Shown: positions 46,758-54,017 of the stretch, piece after piece
Position numbering within the stretch: the first letter of the stretch is position 1
How the letters are laid out: each line of letters begins with the position of its first letter
Source: Pseudomonadota bacterium
GTDB lineage: Bacteria; Pseudomonadota; Alphaproteobacteria; Rhodobacterales; Rhodobacteraceae
Direction: 5' to 3'
DNA: 64,000 nt
Assembly: GCA_020161615.1 (NCBI GenBank)
Contig: JAIUPD010000012.1
Location: 105,956-169,955 of the forward strand
Notes under the pieces: model-generated
What the model was told of the DNA's origin: nothing
Database searches by the model: none
What the model saw: the letters and a program-made list of their open reading frames with translations, nothing else
Position numbers and translations under genes: made by a program

Positions 46758-48308
46758 TTACTCGACCGGCGCCGGGGGCGCGTCGTTGCGGCCCAGCGGC
46801 ACCTCTTTCAGCGCCAGCGCGAACAGGACGCCGACCAGCGCCAGCCCGGCCACGATCCAGTAGATCGGCGCGATGGCGTCGACGACATGGGTGGCGATGG
46901 CGGCCCGGGCTTCGGGTGGCAATTGGGCCAATTGCTGCGGCCCCATCTCGGGGTTGACCGTGAGCCCGCCGAAGCTGGACGCCAACCGTGCCGTCATCAA
47001 CGCGCCGAAGAGCGCGACGGCGATGGAGCCGCCGATCTGGCGGAACATGACGCCCGCGGCGGTGGCGGTGCCCAGGACGCGCCGCGGCACGGCGTTCTGC
47101 GCCGCGGTGGTCAGCACCGGGAAGCAGAGCCCCAGCGCGAAGCCGAACAGCACCAGCATCGCCGAGAAGACCAGGGTCGAGGTATCGACGGCGATCCGCG
47201 TCAGCAGCAGCGCCGCGGCCACCAGCAGCCCCATGCCCGCCAGCGGCAGGATGCGGTAGCGCCCGGTTGCCCGCATGTAGCGGCCGGCGACGGTGGTGGC
47301 GGCGATGATGCCGATGGTCATCGGCGCCAGCAGCAGGCCCGACATCATCGGGGTGACCCCCCGCGCGACCTGCAGGTAGAGCGGCAGGAAGGTGACCGCG
47401 CCCAGCATCGCCGCCCCGGTAAGGAAGCTGAGAAGCGAGGTGTTGCGGAACACGTTGCCCTGGAACAGGTCGAGCGGCAGGATCGGCTCGGCCGCCTGGC
47501 GCTCGATGACGATGAAGGCGAAAACCGAGGCCACGAAGAGGGCGAGCAAGGCGGCGCTTTGTTCCGAGATCCAGGGGAAGCTGTGCCCGCCCAGCGCCGT
47601 GAACAGCGTGATCGAGGCCAGCGCGACCGAGAGCGCGGCGGCGCCCGACCAGTCGATCTTGTGCTTGTGGGTCGCGGTATGGGCCGGGAAGCTGACGGCG
47701 AAGCCCAGCACGGCGAGGATGCCCAGCGGCACGTTGACCAGGAAGATCCAGTGCCAGCTGAATTGCTCGACGATCCAGCCGCCCAGCAGCGGGCCGATCA
47801 TCGACGAGATCGAGAAGACCGCCGCGAACATGCCCTGGATCTTGCCGCGTTCCTTGGGCGGGATGACATCGCCGACCACCGAGAGCGCCAGCACGAAAAG
47901 CCCGCCGCCGCCCAGCCCCTGCACCGCGCGGGCGACGATCAGCGTCACCATGTCCTGCGAGATGCCGCACAGAAGCGAGCCGAGCAGGAAGAGGCCGACC
48001 GAGACAAAGACCATCAGCCGGCGGCCATAGAGGTCGCCGAGCTTGCCATAGAGCGGCGCCGCGACGGTCGAGGCGAGGATATAGGCGGTGACCACCCAGC
48101 TCAGATGCTCGAGCCCGCCGAGTTCCGAGACAATGGTCGGCAACGCCGTCGAGACGATGGTCTGGTCAAGGGCGGCCAGCAGCAGCAACGTGGCGACCGA
48201 GCCGATCACCAGGCCGACATTGTATTCATGCGCGGGCGGTTCGGGCGGGCGATGCGCCGCGGAATCCGCCGGGGTGCCGGGAACGGGGCCCGAAACGGGG
48301 GAAGTCAT
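46758..48308 (-). CDS. MFS efflux pump of the DHA2 (EmrB/QacA) type
   Basis: 516 residues from ATG 48308. Fourteen membrane helices; DHA2 motifs ALDQTIVSTALPTI, GKLGDLYGRRLMVF and GPLLGGWIVEQFSWHWIFLVNVPLG. Expected to export drugs or other toxic hydrophobic molecules across the inner membrane by proton antiport. No membrane-fusion protein gene is next to it, so it probably acts alone. The divergent-side neighbour is an Rrf2/NsrR-type regulator encoded upstream on the same strand. Confidence 0.9.
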   Translation of the reverse strand: MTSPVSGPVPGTPADSAAHRPPEPPAHEYNVGLVIGSVATLLLLAALDQTIVSTALPTIVSELGGLEHLSWVVTAYILASTVAAPLYGKLGDLYGRRLMVFVSVGLFLLGSLLCGISQDMVTLIVARAVQGLGGGGLFVLALSVVGDVIPPKERGKIQGMFAAVFSISSMIGPLLGGWIVEQFSWHWIFLVNVPLGILAVLGFAVSFPAHTATHKHKIDWSGAAALSVALASITLFTALGGHSFPWISEQSAALLALFVASVFAFIVIERQAAEPILPLDLFQGNVFRNTSLLSFLTGAAMLGAVTFLPLYLQVARGVTPMMSGLLLAPMTIGIIAATTVAGRYMRATGRYRILPLAGMGLLVAAALLLTRIAVDTSTLVFSAMLVLFGFALGLCFPVLTTAAQNAVPRRVLGTATAAGVMFRQIGGSIAVALFGALMTARLASSFGGLTVNPEMGPQQLAQLPPEARAAIATHVVDAIAPIYWIVAGLALVGVLFALALKEVPLGRNDAPPAPVE

Positions 48309-48434
48309 GCGAAATCTCGTCTGAAGAAACCGGGGAGGCCCGCAAATCGGGCGCAGCGGCCCCACACATAGGGCCTCGACCCCGGTTTCGGCAAGGCGTC
48401 GAAGTCCTTAATGTGTGAAATTTCTGCGACGGTA

Positions 48435-48899
48435 TCAGAAAACGTCGGCGTTTTCGGCCGTCGAGCCGGCGGGGATGAAGATGCGGGCGAGCGGGTCGTT
48501 GTCCCGGATCAGATCCTCGACCGTGTAGCGGTCGAGCGTGGCGTAGAAGGCGCCGAGCGCCTCGCACAGCATGCCCCGCAGGCGGCAGGCGGCGCTCAGC
48601 GGGCAGGTGTTGCGCGCCCCGTCCAGGCATTCGGCGAAGGGCAGATCGGCTTCGAACAGGCGCACAACCGTGCCGACGCCGATCTGGTCCGGTTCCCTGG
48701 CCAGCGCGATGCCGCCGCCACGGCCGCGGGTGGTGTTCAGGAAGCCGTTGCTTTCGAGCTGGTTGACCACCTGTGCCACGTGATGAAACGAGGCGTTGCA
48801 GGCCTGGGCCACATCGGCGGTGCGCAGCGTGTCCGGGGCGCGGCTGGCGCAGTGCATCAGGGTGCGCATGGCCAGATTGGTCCTCAGGGTCAGGCGCAT
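48435..48899 (-). CDS. nsrR: NsrR-like Rrf2-family regulator
   Basis: 154 residues from ATG 48899 (AAGGAT site). Rrf2 winged helix (MRLTLRTNLAMRTLMHC, VAQACNASFHHVAQVVNQL). Cysteines C91, C99 and C105 (C-x7-C-x5-C) match the iron-sulfur cluster ligands of NsrR, which senses nitric oxide. The spacing distinguishes it from IscR. It lies upstream of the MFS gene with 126 bases between. Nitric-oxide-responsive genes elsewhere would be its targets. Confidence 0.85.
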   Translation of the reverse strand: MRLTLRTNLAMRTLMHCASRAPDTLRTADVAQACNASFHHVAQVVNQLESNGFLNTTRGRGGGIALAREPDQIGVGTVVRLFEADLPFAECLDGARNTCPLSAACRLRGMLCEALGAFYATLDRYTVEDLIRDNDPLARIFIPAGSTAENADVF

Positions 48900-49059
48900 C
48901 GGTCGATCCTTTGCAATGGCGGACCAGCGGCCGGGCTGGGCAGCGTCTTTCAGCGGGTGCGCAAACCTGTGGCGCGATGGCGGGTTTCCTAGGGGAAGGC
49001 GCCGCGGGCGTCCTTGATCCAGATCATGTGGCCTGATCGCGCCATCGGGATGCAGGCGA

Positions 49060-49088
49060 CAGGGGCGCGCGTGGGTCGCGCGCCCCTG
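49060..49088 (-). terminator. Hairpin after the first SH3-like gene
   Basis: CAGGGGCGCGCG-tgggt-CGCGCGCCCCTG, directly downstream of the 49113-49406 gene on the minus strand. No T-tract. Confidence 0.6.
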
Positions 49089-49112
49089 TGGGGCCGGTCG
49101 GGTCGGAAAGGG

Positions 49113-49406
49113 TCAGGCGTAGGCGGTCGTCGCCTCTTCCCGCGGGACATAGCGGGCGTCGAGCGCGATCTCGGGATCCTCGGCGCAGCGGGCGGCGGCG
49201 AGGTCTTCGCTGCGCACCCAGCCATAGGTCTCGCCCAGCGTCACCCGGGACCACTCGCCGCGGCGTTCCAGCACGGTCACCGGGGCGCAGGCCGGGGCGG
49301 TCAGATGCGGCGCGGTGGTGATCGCGGCGAGGGGCAGGGCCGAGGCGGTGCCGATGGCCAGATTGGCGGCGGTGGCGAGCAGGGTGGCGGTGAGGAAGCG
49401 GGTCAT
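49113..49406 (-). CDS. Small secreted SH3-like protein 1
   Basis: 97 residues: signal peptide (FLTATLLATAANLAIGTASA) followed by one bacterial SH3-like domain (APVTVLERRGEWSRVTLGETYGWV, cited in part: VLERRGEWSRVTLGETYGWV). Two Cys (C40, C74 by count) could form a disulfide. Periplasmic or surface-exposed, function unknown. Last of three tandem similar genes; palindrome at 49466 upstream. Confidence 0.78.
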   Translation of the reverse strand: MTRFLTATLLATAANLAIGTASALPLAAITTAPHLTAPACAPVTVLERRGEWSRVTLGETYGWVRSEDLAAARCAEDPEIALDARYVPREEATTAYA

Positions 49407-49465
49407 GGCGGTTCTCCTGAAGGGGGGTGATGTCTTGGTTCTAACCCCGGGGCGGCCGCGGCGCG

Positions 49466-49479
49466 GTTCCCCGGGGAAC
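49466..49479 (-). promoter_or_regulatory. Palindrome GTTCCCCGGGGAAC upstream of SH3-like gene 1
   Basis: A perfect 14-base palindrome, 60 bases before the start. Related copies precede the other two SH3-like genes. On the minus strand it offers GGAAC, the -35 core of several ECF/general-stress sigma factors. Confidence 0.5.
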
Positions 49480-49484
49480 AGGGC

Positions 49485-49838
49485 TCAGGCTTCGGTCGGG
49501 CCTTCGGTGGCGGGCGCTTCGGTGGCGGGCGCCGCGGCGGGCGGGGTCGGGGCCGCCCAGTCGCCGGGGCCGTCGCTGGCCAGGTTGCCGCAGCGGGCGG
49601 TGGTCGCCTGCACCTCGATGGCGCGAATAAAGGCGGTGCCGAGATTGGTCTCGACCGCCAGCCAGCCCGGCGCGCTGTCGCGGGTGGTGACCGGGGTGCA
49701 GGCGGCGATTTCGCCCAGCCGACGGGCGCCCTGCGAGGGTTCGGCAAAGACCACCGCATCGCGGGTCAGGAAGACGGCGCGGGCCTCGGCGGCGACGGGA
49801 GCGAGGAGCAGGGAGGCGAGGATCAGGGGGCGGATCAT
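49485..49838 (-). CDS. Small secreted SH3-like protein 2
   Basis: 117 residues with a signal peptide (ILASLLLAPVAAEARA) and an SH3-like strand set (VVFAEPSQGARRLGEIAACT, TRDSAPGWLAVETNLGTAFI). The last ~30 residues are a Pro/Ala/Glu-rich tail. Two Cys. Secreted, function unknown. Between genes 1 and 3. Confidence 0.75.
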   Translation of the reverse strand: MIRPLILASLLLAPVAAEARAVFLTRDAVVFAEPSQGARRLGEIAACTPVTTRDSAPGWLAVETNLGTAFIRAIEVQATTARCGNLASDGPGDWAAPTPPAAAPATEAPATEGPTEA

Positions 49839-49917
49839 GGCGATTTCCTTTCGGGGTTCTGCGGGTCAGTGCCGCGTTTCGATGAGACCATCTTGGGTGA
49901 TTCCGCCCGGGCGCTCA

Positions 49918-49931
49918 GTTCCCTGGGAAAC
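49918..49931 (-). promoter_or_regulatory. Palindrome GTTCCCTGGGAAAC upstream of SH3-like gene 2
   Basis: Imperfect copy, 80 bases before the start of the second gene. GGAAC reads on the minus strand (49918-49922). Confidence 0.5.
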
Positions 49932-49997
49932 AGGGGGGCGACGAGGCGGGTCTTTTCCGGCGCAAGCGCCGACCCCGCCGTCCGGGCCGCAGAACGC

Positions 49998-50024
49998 GAA
50001 ACGGGCCCCCGAAGGGGCCCGTTC
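49998..50024 (-). terminator. Terminator after SH3-like gene 3
   Basis: AACGGGCCCC-ttcg-GGGGCCCGTTT on the minus strand, directly after the gene: short tetraloop stem with a T run. Confidence 0.8.
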
Positions 50025-50045
50025 CTGGGTGTGGCAGTGGCGGGA

Positions 50046-50357
50046 TCAGTACCGCGGATAGCTCGGCGCCGGGGCGGGCTGGTGGCCGTAGCTGCCGCCA
50101 TACGAGCAATGGGCGTTCGAATCCGAGACATAGCGGCCCGAGAGCCAGCCGTAGCTGCCCTGCCATTCGGCGCGCACCCAGCCGTCCTGCCATTCGTAGG
50201 TGGTGATGGAGGCGCAATGGGGCAGGGTGGCGATGACCGGGTAATAGGCCGAGGGGCCAGAGCGGAAATTGACCCCGGCGGTGGTCCAGGAATCGGCGGC
50301 CGAAGCGGCGGCGGGGATCAGGGCGAGGGTGGCGGCGATCAGGGCATTGCGGAGCAT
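50046..50357 (-). CDS. Small secreted SH3-like protein 3
   Basis: 103 residues: signal peptide (NALIAATLALIPAAASAA), SH3-like domain with the hallmark VNFRSGPSAYYPVIATLP (the N-x-R-x-G-P of SH3_3) and GWVRAEWQGSYGWLSGRYV, then a Tyr/Pro-rich tail. Three Cys. The best-matching of the three for SH3b domains, which bind cell-wall peptides in other proteins. First of the tandem set, 97 bases after the cyclase stop. Confidence 0.83.
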   Translation of the reverse strand: MLRNALIAATLALIPAAASAADSWTTAGVNFRSGPSAYYPVIATLPHCASITTYEWQDGWVRAEWQGSYGWLSGRYVSDSNAHCSYGGSYGHQPAPAPSYPRY

Positions 50358-50430
50358 GGGGTCGGTCCTTTCGGGGTTGGCGGCGTCATTGCCGATGAAC
50401 CCACCCTAGGGCCGGGGCGCGGCGTGCTCA

Positions 50431-50444
50431 GTTCCCGGGGGAAC
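50431..50444 (-). promoter_or_regulatory. Palindrome GTTCCCGGGGGAAC upstream of SH3-like gene 3
   Basis: Near-perfect copy, 74 bases before the start and 10 bases after the cyclase stop codon. On the minus strand GTTCCCCCGGGAAC. Confidence 0.5.
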
Positions 50445-50453
50445 AGGGGCGTC

Positions 50454-52319
50454 TCAGGTCTGGCTGTCGTCGGCGAGGGTGAAGACCTCGACCGTGCCGA
50501 AGCTGCGCAGGTCCTGGGGGCCAAGGGAACGCAGCGCCAGGCTGGTCCGCGCCGCCGTGCCGGGGCCGATGATCAGGGCGGGGCCGAGGCTCTTGCCCGC
50601 CTGTTCCAGCCGCGCCGCCAGATTCACGCAGGGGCCATGCGCGGTATAATCGATTCGCGCGCCCGAGCCGACATCGCCCAGGATCGCCTCGCCCGTCTCG
50701 ATGCCGATCCTGGTGCGGCCGATCCCCAGCGCGGCGCGCAGCGCCTCGGTCTCGCGCAGGATCTCGGCCGCGGCCCTCAGCGCCGCATCGGCATGGTCCG
50801 GCTGGTCGAGCGGCGCGTTGAAAAGCGCGTGCACCGCGTCGCCGACGATCTTGTCGATCATCCCGCCGTGGCGCAGGATCGCCGCCGAGACGGTGGCAAA
50901 ATAGCGGTCGAGCGTGGCGATCAGCGCCTCGGGCTCAAGCCGCTGGGTGGCGGCGGTGAAGCCCTCCAGATCGGTGAAAAGCGCGGTGACCTCGCGCCGC
51001 TCACCAGTCAGCCGCAGCAGCCGCGGGTTCGAGGCGAGGCGCGCGACGACCACCGGCGGCAGGAGCTGCCCCATGCGCTGACGCAGCGCCCGCTCGGCCC
51101 GGGCGGTGAGCGCGGCCTGCAGCAGGATCGCGGCGCTGGCGGCCAGCAGCAGGCCCGTCCCCGGCAGGAGCGGATCGTAAAGCCGGTTGTCGGCCAGATA
51201 GGCGGCAAGCGAGGCGCCGCCGAGGGCAAAGGCCAGCGCGGCCGCGGCGGCAAGGCCCCAGAGCGGCGCCAGATGCGGCAGGGCCAGCGCCAGGATAAGC
51301 CCGGCGAGGACGAGCGCCAGCGCTTCGGTCAGCGGCGCCGCGGCCGGGCGCCAGGGCAGGGTGCCCGACAGCAGGTCGGTGGTGAGATCGGCGGCGATCT
51401 GGACCGAGGGGTAAAGGGGATCGGCCGCGGTGGGCCTGAGCCCGCCCCGCTGCGGCACCGAGGAACCGACGATCACCAGGCTGCCCCGGAAGGCGAGGGC
51501 GAGGCTCTCGGCCGACAGCGCCTCGTGCAGCAGGACGCGGGCATCGAGGGTGCGGCCCTCGCGGGCCAGCGCCGGCCGGGGCCTGAGGCGCAGCGTGCCC
51601 GCCCGGTCGAGCGGCACCTCGCTTGCGCCGAGATGCAGGCTTGCGGCGCCGTCGCCCGCGATCAGCGGCGCCGGCAGGTCGCGGAACCGGCGCACCAGTT
51701 CCACGGGCAGCGAAGGATAGCCCAGCCCGGCCACGGTGACCGCGGCGGGCACGCGCCGCACCCGCGCCTCGGCATCGCCGGGCAAGGAGAGCGAGGCGAG
51801 GCTGACCCCGGGGGCGAGAAACCCGGGGCAGGGCCCCTCGGCCCCCGGCGCGGCCCAGAGGGCAGGGGCGGCGTTCTCGGCCAGGGCCAGCGCCGGCGCG
51901 GGACCGGGCAGGGGCTCGGGCCTTGAGGCCAGCAGGAAGCCCAGGACAGCGGGCCCGCGCGACAGCGCGGCGGCGAGGGCGATATTGGCGGTCTCGGGCC
52001 CGCAGCCGCCGGCAAACACCATGTCCCAGCCGACCAGCGCCGGATCGAGCGCGGCGAGCCGGGCGGCCAGCCGGGCGGACGAGGCACGCGACCAGGGATC
52101 GCCGCGGTCGTCGAGGCGGGGGATGTCGACCACCAGAACCCGCGGCAGGTCGGGCGCGGCGGCCGCGACCGGCGCCGGGGCCAGAACGATGAGGCTGTCG
52201 AGCGCGCGCTCCTGCCAGCGCTTGAGCGCCGGGGGAGGCACCAGCAACAGGGCGGCGGCGACCAGGCAGAGCGCGCCCGCCGTCGCCCCGGCCAGCCAGC
52301 GGCGGGGCAGGTCACGCAT
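50454..52319 (-). CDS. Adenylate/guanylate cyclase with CHASE2 sensor domain
   Basis: 621 residues. A membrane anchor (AGALCLVAAALLLVPPPAL) leads to an extracytoplasmic CHASE2 domain (~35-325: VLVVDIPRLDDRG, SLVIVGSSVPQRGGLRPTAAD), three membrane helices (~330-410), and a class III cyclase domain from ~440 with FTDLEGFTAATQ (metal Asp), IDKIVGDAVHALFN (second Asp) and VNLAARLEQAG (Asn/Arg of the transition state). All catalytic residues are intact, so it should make cAMP or cGMP in response to an external signal. The neighbouring secreted SH3-like proteins could relate to that signal, but this is a guess. Confidence 0.92.
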   Translation of the reverse strand: MRDLPRRWLAGATAGALCLVAAALLLVPPPALKRWQERALDSLIVLAPAPVAAAAPDLPRVLVVDIPRLDDRGDPWSRASSARLAARLAALDPALVGWDMVFAGGCGPETANIALAAALSRGPAVLGFLLASRPEPLPGPAPALALAENAAPALWAAPGAEGPCPGFLAPGVSLASLSLPGDAEARVRRVPAAVTVAGLGYPSLPVELVRRFRDLPAPLIAGDGAASLHLGASEVPLDRAGTLRLRPRPALAREGRTLDARVLLHEALSAESLALAFRGSLVIVGSSVPQRGGLRPTAADPLYPSVQIAADLTTDLLSGTLPWRPAAAPLTEALALVLAGLILALALPHLAPLWGLAAAAALAFALGGASLAAYLADNRLYDPLLPGTGLLLAASAAILLQAALTARAERALRQRMGQLLPPVVVARLASNPRLLRLTGERREVTALFTDLEGFTAATQRLEPEALIATLDRYFATVSAAILRHGGMIDKIVGDAVHALFNAPLDQPDHADAALRAAAEILRETEALRAALGIGRTRIGIETGEAILGDVGSGARIDYTAHGPCVNLAARLEQAGKSLGPALIIGPGTAARTSLALRSLGPQDLRSFGTVEVFTLADDSQT

Positions 52320-52818
52320 CGCGGCGCGGCCGGACGGGGGCTTTCGGGCGCAGGGCGGATCCTCCGGGCTGGTCGGGCCGAGAGTGATCCGCGACGCCGG
52401 GCGCTGTCAATCGCGCGCAAGGCGGCGGGAGGCGCGCTCCCACCCGCCCACCCCGCGCGCCTCCCGCCGCGGAGAGGGCGGCGCTTGTGGCGACCCCGGG
52501 GGGCCAGCCCCCCCCCCGGACCCCCCGGCGTATTTTGGGCAAAGTGATGAGAAAGGCGGAGCGTGCCGACAGGCGGGCGCCCCTTCATCTTCGTTCTTCA
52601 ACTATCCTCGGGTGGATTTTCAAGGAGGGTGGAAAACCCTCCTTGAAGCAGGGGGGCGGGGGGCGGCAGCCCCCCGCCTTCCGTATTCTCGTGGGGCGGG
52701 CTCCCGGCCGCGCCACGCGCACGGCGTTCTCCGCTGGAGCGCGCCATGGGCCCATTTCCGAGACGCCGCTCACGCCCCGCTTCCGCTCGCCCGAGGTGCG
52801 AGGGCGACATCCTTCGCC
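52320..52818. other. 499-base spacer with a paired dispersed element
   Basis: No gene is supported. It holds a core copy E1 (GGCGTATTTTGGGCAAAG, 52527-52544), an inverted copy E2 (TTCATCTTCGTTCTTCAACT, 52584-52603, then ATCCTCGG), an 11-base perfect stem TTCAAGGAGGG/CCCTCCTTGAA (52619-52647), and a GGGGGGC...GCCCCCC stem ending near 52678. The remaining part near 52700-52800 is plain GC-rich. Confidence 0.6.
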
Positions 52819-53292
52819 TCAGCCGTCTTCCGTCAGCAGCGTCTCCAGCCGCACGAAGCTCTCTTCCATCCCTTCGGCCAGCCCGCCCGCCAGCATCTCG
52901 TCGCGGGCCGCCGGGTCGGGGAAGGTCATGTGCAGCATCAGCCGCGTTCCCGCTCCGTCCGGCGCCAGCAGCGTCTCCACAACATTCTCGGGCGAGGGAT
53001 CGGGCAGGTGCAGGCGCTCGATGTGCAGCATCCGCCAGGGAGGCTCGGCCTCGATCACCTCGCCGGTCAGCGCGAGCGTGCGCCCCATCCGGTCGGACCA
53101 TTCGATCTGCATCAGTCCGCCCGCCCGGGCCGCGAGCTGGCAGCGGACCATGGGCCAGCCCGGCGGGCCCAGCATCCAGCGGGTGAGAAGGTCCGCCCGG
53201 GTCAGCGCGGACCAGACGCGGCCAGGCGCCGCGTCCAGCCGCCGGGTCAGGACCAGCGACGCGGCGCCTTCGCGGGTGACCTGGGTCAGCAT
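52819..53292 (-). CDS. SRPBCC/AHSA1-family protein
   Basis: 157 residues. AHSA1-type START-like fold: VTREGAASLVLTRRLDA, RVWSALTRADLLTRWMLG, EPPWRMLHIERLHLPD and the C-terminal helix GGLAEGMEESFVRLETLL. Hydrophobic-ligand-binding or Hsp90-cochaperone-like, but no specific ligand is indicated. Starts one base after the slyX stop, so it is co-translated. Cytosolic. Confidence 0.88.
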   Translation of the reverse strand: MLTQVTREGAASLVLTRRLDAAPGRVWSALTRADLLTRWMLGPPGWPMVRCQLAARAGGLMQIEWSDRMGRTLALTGEVIEAEPPWRMLHIERLHLPDPSPENVVETLLAPDGAGTRLMLHMTFPDPAARDEMLAGGLAEGMEESFVRLETLLTEDG

Positions 53293-53293
53293 C

Positions 53294-53497
53294 TCACCAA
53301 TGCGGGGGGCGCTGGTCGGCGAGGGGGATCTGCGTTCCCGCCTCGGCCTCGCGCTCGGCCTCGCGTTCCATCAGCATGCCCGTGCGATAGGTCAGCCGGT
53401 CGAGTTGCTGACCCTGGGCGCGGACGATATCCGACAGATCCTCGACCGCGCGGGTCAGGTGGGCGATGCGTTCTTCGAGGTCTTCGATCCGGGCCAT
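53294..53497 (-). CDS. slyX: SlyX-family protein
   Basis: 67 residues from ATG 53497. Heptad coiled coil IEDLEERIAHLTRAVEDLSD and the C-terminal QRPPHW (family PPHY/W ending) identify SlyX, a small coiled-coil protein of unknown role. Between DUF6455 and the SRPBCC gene in one minus-strand unit. Confidence 0.82.
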   Translation of the reverse strand: MARIEDLEERIAHLTRAVEDLSDIVRAQGQQLDRLTYRTGMLMEREAEREAEAGTQIPLADQRPPHW

Positions 53498-53528
53498 GCC
53501 CCCATGATGCGCCGCCCCGCGGCCGCGG

Positions 53529-53801
53529 TCAATCGGCCGGGTGCAGCGCGCGCAGCCCGTCCAGCCGGGCCCGGTTCCTGCAAAAGCTCGGCGGCCTGGC
53601 CACCTTGCCGTCGCGGCTGGCAAGGTAGAGCGCGCAGTAATGCGGTGCGCGGCAATGGGCGCATTTCGACAGCATGGAGGAGACACCGCCGGGCGTAAGC
53701 TCGTCGCCGCGGATCGCCTCGGCCAGCGGGATGTCCAGCGCCTCGACCATGCGCCAGAACAACAGATGATCATCGGGGGTTTGCGAAACGCTCTGGGTCA
53801 T
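53529..53801 (-). CDS. DUF6455 small cysteine-rich protein
   Basis: 90 residues from ATG 53801 (AGGAG six bases upstream). LLFWRMVEALDIPLAEAI, then a Cys set MLSKCAHCRAPHYCALYL (C-x2-C-x5-C) plus a later Cys (SFCRNRARL) suggest a zinc or iron-sulfur site. The family is common in Rhodobacterales and uncharacterised. First gene of the DUF6455-slyX-SRPBCC unit; divergent from hisS. Confidence 0.82.
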   Translation of the reverse strand: MTQSVSQTPDDHLLFWRMVEALDIPLAEAIRGDELTPGGVSSMLSKCAHCRAPHYCALYLASRDGKVARPPSFCRNRARLDGLRALHPAD

Positions 53802-54017
53802 GGGGTACTCCTTACCTTTTACCGGGCGCGGGCGAGATTCTCTGCCGGCGCGGGAATGGTTAATGACTTCTAAACCTATAGGCGTGTTTGTGGCAGGAAT
53901 GGGGCGGAACCGGGGTAAAGCGGGGCCGCAGGGCCCACGGGCGCCCGGGGATCGGCGGTTCTTGCCGCCGCGGCCCCCTTCGGCTAGACCACGCGCGGAC
54001 AGATCCGGGTAATATCC

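Noticed and set aside
53802-54017. T-box or attenuator in front of hisS
   Set aside because: No T-box sequence or leader peptide rich in His codons was found; the region looks like a plain divergent promoter region.
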